A stretch of 53,501 nucleotides of DNA, taken from positions 1-53,501 of the forward strand of contig ADNK01002148.1 in assembly GCA_000320545.1 (NCBI GenBank), given 5' to 3'. The stretch comes from Bigelowiella natans CCMP2755 (lineage: Eukaryota > Cercozoa > Chlorarachniophyceae). The notes under the pieces are model-generated. The model was given only the letters and a program-made list of their open reading frames with translations. It ran no database searches and was not told the DNA's origin. Below, piece by piece: positions 47,800 through 53,501 of this stretch (the stretch's first letter is position 1; every line of letters starts with the position of its first letter). The position numbers and the translations under genes were made by a program.

Positions 47800-48992
47800 C
47801 GACACCTGCGACACCATAGTTACATAAAGAAATTTCGTCATTCTAAAAATGAAACATTGCGTTCTTCTGCGGCTGTCGGACACTATCATGATAGATCCAT
47901 AATCTTACTGCAATTACGGCTAGAGTCGTTCATTGCATATCGGCAAGCCGCGAGGACATCCAACACATTGAAAGTACCACATGCCGCTGCGATGTTCAGC
48001 AGGATAAGACAATTGCATAAGTCAGAGATTACTCGGCAGTAAGTCATTTTTCCAACATGGCTGAATCGAACCAAGACACATAGATATGATTGTAGTAACA
48101 GAATAATATCCAGACATTCTCTCGTCGGCACACGCGCGATGTATCGCGCTAAATTGCATTACAGGATTTGCTATAGCGAAGTTTATCCCGCCGAACATAG
48201 CTAAATAGCATGTGCGTTTAAAATATATTTAAGATACCAATCGTCTAGTAAGAGCTTGGTACGGCTGTGAGTTTCACGTGGCAATGCGCAAAGCTATATA
48301 AATGCAAATCCCGCAGGCTTCCTTCGTTCAGGGCAGCCTTGCGCGCGATATTTTCACAATTTATCATTTGAATATGTTTTGACGCTCGGAAGGGCGCACG
48401 AATAGAAACACGCGTGTCAAACGCCTCATTTATTGCCGCACATACATGCAATGCGCGACACATGTGATGCGATTCAATGCGCCGTGCGTAGTAGCTTGCT
48501 AGCTTGCATCGCACGTTCTGCACGTAATATCTGCTGTGACATTGTTCCCAATTCCTGCGCCTGTACAATGTTTGCCGCATATTTAGATCGAGATAGTCTT
48601 ATCATGCTGTGCATGCGCTACGTAGCAAAGCTAACGCCAACTAATGTCGGTACAGATGCACATGTGTAATGCGTGCCACATGCTGCATCTACTGGCCCCA
48701 CAGCATTCCGATTTCATTCTACAGTAGAACACTTGTTCACTGCGATAACCTTTAAATTATAAATACCACTAACATAGACTAAGACTTCTATTATAAAAAT
48801 GACAACTCTTGAGCATCTCAACTTGTGCGCTCATACGGCGGAGAGCATATCCGAGGGTGATTCGTGAACCGATAGCCTTGGGAAATGATGTTGATTTCGA
48901 GAAAGAAGGCAAACAAATGAATGAGACGAAATCGAAAGCAGTCTCACAGTTGCGAGAAGACTGCTACGCTAGAATAAGCGGACTACATGCAT

Positions 48993-49030
<38 letters not shown>

Positions 49031-49276
49031 ACACATACACACACATACACACACACAAATGTTTTTAATCAAGTAGTTATGACGGAGTGATGCAGAGTAC
49101 ATTATGTATAGTAAGGACGCAAATCGACGACATTGGCACCAACTACTACCTTATCGGATCCCACGCTTGATAAGTGCACCCCATCTCATCAGAAAGGGAT
49201 AGAGGAATCTAGTATGTTGTCACACAAAGATGATGCTATTTGAGCGAATAAATTTCACCGATTCTCGCTAGTCCAA
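47800..49276. other. Convergent spacer with palindromes and (CA)n
   Basis: 1.5 kb between the ends of the saposin-like gene and TRAPPC13. GCGCGC, GCTAGC and TTGCATCG motifs cluster at 48120-48680, and (CA)n with TACACA variants is at 48994-49056. Short frames at 48433-48669 (+) and 48245-48580 (-) oppose each other over the palindromic part and are not convincing. Confidence 0.45.
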
Positions 49277-51586
49277 CTATGTTTGCTCACTCCTCTTGCT
49301 CACCCCCCCCCCCCCCCCCCCCCCTCTTTCTCTCCTACTTCCCTCGTGTGGTCCGTGGACAAATTGCGGTTTCAACTCTACTCCGCTTTCTACTGCTACG
49401 CTGATAAGAACGACAACGACTACGACGACGATGGCGACTGCCCGACAACAATCAACCAACCAACCAACCTCGTGCAAGCCAGACTCCGTTGGGAAGAATG
49501 ACAGGACCGCAGTTTTTGCTTCGCCCTTGCCCGGTATCTCGCCTAAGTCAACCTCACCCTGCTGAGCGATGATCGCAGCGGTGCTACTACTACTACTGCT
49601 GCTACTATTACTATTACTACTACTGCATACTACGGACACGATCTTGCTATGCAGCGAGTGATTTGTCACAGTGATGCACAAAGAGAACGGCTCGAGCAGT
49701 TTTACAACAGCTATATTGTTTCTTTTTTCTTCTGCTTTCCTGCCCTCTCCCCGCCCCCCTTGGTTCTTCCTTCTCTCGAGCTCAATCTTGATGCTAAATG
49801 TCGCATCGTTTTTCAGTGCTGATAACTGGCCGAGAACGTACGTAGTAGAGCAGCAGCCGTGTGACTCATCTCTTTCATCGTTCTCACTACTTTTTCTATC
49901 ATTATTATTATCACTATCATTGTCATTCCCGTTGGCAGCGACGGGGAGAACAACAGGTTGGGGAGGAGTACCGCTCTGGGTTATGGCAGCGGTGGTGGAT
50001 GAGGTAGTGATGGACGAAGACGATGATAAGCTAGTTGTAGCTATGTCACTGGTCATCATCTTGCTGTGGTGAGAGGCTGTCATTGCCGTAGTCCTCGTTG
50101 ACAGCTGAGGACCCCATTTGATACCCAGTGAGATGTTTTGTATTCTTTGGAAAACGTCGGATTCCGCCTCCAAGAGGGGGTGCAGAATCGCGATGTACGT
50201 GTACTCGTCGAAGGGCTTCAACGTGTGAGGCAGGGCCGAGAGATCTTTGCAGTCGACAACAAAATAGCGGTCCAGAGGCTTTCTCGTAGTCTGAACGAGG
50301 ATGGCGGAACCTGCCCCTTTCTCCCCTCTTCCACCCCTTTCATCATCATCATCAGCAGCAGCAGGAGTCCCCGAAGTCGTCGTAGATACAATGTCACAGA
50401 GAAAATTCAAACCTAGTTTGCGACGAACAATGAAGAAGAATCACTTCTACTGATGAATAGATGATGCCGCTAGAAATGTTACTACCATCCACACTTACGA
50501 CGACGACGACGAAGACGGTGGCGATCACTTCTACCACGTAGATTACCGACCTCTAATGGTGATGCTTTGAGTAGGGTGCGTATTAGACAGACTAATTGTG
50601 GCGTAGATACGCTGAAAGCGCTTCAGAAAACGCGACTCCAGCTTTATTGGATCAAGGATATTTATGGATGCAGCTTTCATAATAACCCTCTTTTTCATCT
50701 CTCGTGACGATTGGGCCGCAGAAGCCTGTCGCTGCCTCTGTTGGCGTTGATCACGGAGCGAGGAGGATGAGGAGGAGCTGAAAGACGATAATGATACTGC
50801 CCTAACGATGTCCCGAAGACCTTTGGTTAGAGCTGTATATATTGCAGAGCAGAGAATGAGAAGAATATCTCCTCAAATGAACACTCGACAGCGTTGATCA
50901 ATTTTCCATCAGAAAAAGCAAAGATCGTGGTAATCGGAGGACATCAATTCTAGCGCAATACAGCTAAAAAGGAAAAAATGCAACAATTCCATCACCGCCG
51001 ATAAATACACTACCTTTAGGATCTCTCACTGAGGGTTCTCTGTAGATTGTGGGGCTGCTACGATCAGAAGATGATGACGATGGTGCCACTTTTGTCCTAG
51101 GAACAATAAGAACGCAAACCTCATGTAGTCCCTTTCCTATTATCTCCATGGAAAGAGATATATCAATTAACACATCTCCATTCCTGAGCGGGTAATATCT
51201 GAGGCGGTTTATAGTACACGGAAGATTTCCTCTTTCTTGCTGTTCTGGCGTAGTTTGGCCCGAAATCTGGACCTTAACATTGAGCAAATCGCTCAACCTG
51301 TCTGCCTCCGCGATTACAGGTGAACGAAGAAAATCGAAGCCATGGAAGGCAATCTGAGTATGAATAGTGTCTATCAGCAGCTGGAAAAGAGTCCCCATCC
51401 CATGCATCATCGTACCTTTTGTATCATCACTAAGCAGCGCAGCCGCTCTCCTCTCAGGACATATTTCCGAGACTCTCCAATCTTTTTCTCCACCCCCACC
51501 ACGGAGTCCGCATGTTTGAAGAGACTATCAGCTGAGAGTCCTGGGCCCGGAAAGACCACCTTTACCGCATCTGAGTCTCGCTGCAT
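49277..51586 (-). CDS. TRAPPC13 (DUF974) homologue
   Basis: Subunit of the TRAPP tethering complex of Golgi and autophagy traffic. Exons 51586-51416, 51353-51014, 50700-50551 and 50412 to about 49280 join in phase. KYVLRGERLRCLVMIQ and DLLNVKVQISGQTT match the N-terminal beta domain (GETFSSYISVHNDS and VKADLQTS in animals). DVLIDISLSMEIIGKGLHEV matches the HHEVKEIGTHIL strand. SINILDPIKLESRF matches the PLDVKTKFYN strand. LLEPFSLCITVTNHS and FFPTESGLHEVG match the final Ig-like domain. Long Ser, Asn/Asp and Gly inserts interrupt the last exon. The end is uncertain: a last intron from about 49485 to 49412, or read-through to 49277, are both possible. The identification rests on order and spacing of strands rather than high identity. 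Confidence 0.68.
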
Positions 51587-52125
51587 CGTCGGCGGATGAA
51601 GGGTAAGAAAGAGGCGAAAGGTACTGGAGTGTGCCGTACGTGCTGCTGGGGGGCTCCTCTTACCAATAGTTTCATAATGAAAGTTTCTTCCTCATACCTA
51701 ACAGGGCTTGAAGTTGATAGCCACAGCCAAACCCTACGAAATGTCAGATTAACTATGACATTTTAATATCCGATTAAATTAAATATAGCTTATATTTTAT
51801 GTATAAGACATGATATTTGTCTCATATTTCGGTATAAATTATCAACTTTTGACAAATTGTAGTACTCTTTCCATCGTTTTCCTTCCGGAATCCGAAAATA
51901 TACGAAAGTTTAAGCTTGAGTTTCCAGAAGGAATTTTCAGAAGACTGTTCCATTCTATCCTTTTCCTATATATTTTATTCTCTTCGTGTTGCTTTACAAT
52001 AAATATTTTAGGCTAAAAAAATAGTCTAATACTGCCGCATCCGGAAGGGTCACTATTATCCGAGAACAAAATGATCATCATGAACTTCATGTGACCATCC
52101 CTTTCGAGACGTGTTTGCATGCTCC
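51587..52125. promoter_or_regulatory. Divergent promoter region
   Basis: 540 bp between the starts of TRAPPC13 and the YqaJ-family gene. It is AT-rich in the middle, with an open frame at 51810-52016 (+) that contains no recognisable domain. Confidence 0.35.
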
Positions 52126-52370
52126 ATGGCGCAGTTCTGGATCCTGCTATTTTTCATAGCTGCTCGGGTTTGTCTAGAAGATTTCCATCACCACTAAGTC
52201 AATAACGATGAAGATGAGAACAATCATGATGGATGGTGATGAATATTGAGGATGAGCAGTATTTTCCTGGTATCTTCAGGCATCTGAGTTGCAATCAAGA
52301 CCGAGAAAGTCGCTTGAAACAACAATTACATACACACACACACACACACAACACACACAAAGGGAGGGGG

Positions 52371-52413
<43 letters not shown>

Positions 52414-52885
52414 GAGAGAATGGTGAACCAACCTCTGACTACTGATTTTCCCATCCAGTCTCCGTTCTATCGTAGGCCGCCTCTCTCAGCTGCGACGCAC
52501 GCATCGATGGTTGTCATCTTGCTTGGTACAAACGAGGTGCAAATAGATAACGTTCTCCCTAATCTATCCCAGCAAATTCCTGGCGGAGCTATCGCCAAGG
52601 GACGAGGAGGAGCTTCAACAAGTAACGAAGCAGGACATCTTAGATAAATTGTTTGTTACCTCGGCAGAAATGGAGAGGTATTCCAATGATGTTTCGCTCA
52701 TCCACAGACTTCAAACCCATGCGAATTCTCCCACCCATCGTGGAGTATATAAGGAGTGCTTTCGTCGTTTCTCATTTTGACGCGCTGATGTCGAAACTTT
52801 GTTGAATATGTTCTTCGTTCAGGATACAAAACCTTCCTCAAAAAGTTCCCGGTGATCTTTCCACTCCGAATCCTGAATGGTGAGC

Positions 52886-52923
<38 letters not shown>

Positions 52924-53501
52924 CACTCACAAGAATCCAGGCATAAAGATGTATGCATTGTAATACCAACCACGGACGTATGAAAATTTCATGTGTCAGG
53001 ATAAAGGCCCGACAATTTCGCCTCACAGCGAGCACTTTTGGTGCGGCCGCTGGACACAATCGGTTCGACACTATCCTTTAAGTTACCAACCTTTTTTGAA
53101 ACACACACGCAATGCTAAACTGTATATTTTCTGTTACTCACAGATACTCCACGCCAAAGCAACTAGTTGAGCGATTGCTGCGAAGAGAACACATTAGCTC
53201 TCCCGCGATGGAGTAAGAGTGAAACAGTCGATGTGAGAAAAAGGAGGGAGAAACTATAGGAGGAGAAATTCTCTCTCTCTCTCTCTCTCTCTCCCCCCCC
53301 CCCGAAAAAAAAGAAGAGAGTGTAGAGGAGGAGGGATCTGGAGAAAGAAGAGGGTGTGAGTTTATTTTAAGAAAGAGATAAAAGATAAGAAAGATAGATC
53401 TCCAAGAAAAAATCTAAACCATTAAAGAGATATGATAGATAAATAACAATATCTAGTATTGCTCTTCTACTGTCGAAAGCGAACTCGGCCGTGAAAGTGA
53501 A
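52126..53501 (+). CDS. YqaJ-family exonuclease (3' end outside the window)
   Basis: YqaJ proteins are lambda-exonuclease-like, PD-(D/E)XK-fold nucleases. In-phase exons 52476-52525, 52573-52677, 52823-52879, 53000-53062 and 53144-53212 read KFLAELSPRDEEELQQ, then NPEWIKARQFRLTAS, FGAAAGHNRYSTPKQLVE and HISSPAME, ending at a GTAAGA donor. W..R..R(L/I)TAS.FG, then (Y)..P..L and AM are the N-terminal signature of the domain; the catalytic D and ExK lie beyond the window. A likely first exon at 52126-52167 encodes MAQFWILLFFIAAR, a signal-like leader, and an exon at 52280 (ASELQSRPRKS) may follow. Their linkage to 52476 is not proven. Organelle targeting is therefore only an inference. Confidence 0.72.
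52331..53293. repeat. Microsatellites in YqaJ-gene introns
   Basis: (AC)n 52333-52358, (GA)n 52375-52411, (AC)n 52888-52921 and (CT)n 53272-53293 followed by C-runs. The tail from 53220 to 53501 is purine-rich intron with no visible exon. Confidence 0.8.

Noticed and set aside
51810-52016. Plus-strand hydrophobic frame upstream of the YqaJ gene
   Set aside because: AT-rich spacer, no domain, no supported splice to the next gene.

Overview
This is a nuclear window from an intron-rich eukaryote, most likely a photosynthetic protist. I read genes by looking for protein-like stretches on both strands and joining them at GT..AG (once GC..AG) boundaries only where the reading phase was conserved. 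Exons are short (30-900 bp), introns are mostly 60-400 bp, and many introns consist largely of di- and trinucleotide microsatellites. The taxon cannot be fixed from the sequence. A MenD enzyme (naphthoquinone/phylloquinone synthesis) whose N-terminus looks like a signal peptide followed by a basic, Ser/Arg-rich stretch fits an alga with a complex plastid. A chlorarachniophyte-like host is only a guess.

Layout: (-) 91-6818, a 28-exon glutamate-cysteine ligase fused in frame to a TRP14/TXNDC17 thioredoxin-like domain; (+) 7856-12414, a multi-pass membrane protein with a PDZ-like domain; (-) 13362-14468, a basic protein with a PP1-docking RVRF motif; (+) 15274-18364, an STI1-repeat protein; (-) 19136-24495, a bubblegum-type long-chain acyl-CoA synthetase ending in the peroxisomal signal SKL; (-) 26043-28674, a histidine-phosphatase (phosphoglycerate-mutase-like) protein; (+) 28820-34483, MenD; (-) 35415-39205, a drug/metabolite-transporter (EamA) protein; (+) 39555-44078, a JmjC hydroxylase with signal peptide and C-terminal KDEL; (-) 44652-46232, an intronless seven-TM protein; (+) 46821-47799, a small secreted saposin-like protein; (-) 49277-51586, TRAPPC13; (+) 52126 to the window end, a YqaJ-family nuclease that runs off the edge.

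Genes alternate strand almost strictly, so most neighbours share either a divergent promoter region or a convergent 3' region. All five convergent spacers contain blocks dense in GCTAGC, GCATGC and CTAG palindromes. There is no operon-like functional grouping, although the first gene itself joins two steps of thiol metabolism. The strongest novelty candidate is the ligase-TRP14 fusion: TRP14 is known to reduce cystine to cysteine, and cysteine is a substrate of the ligase.
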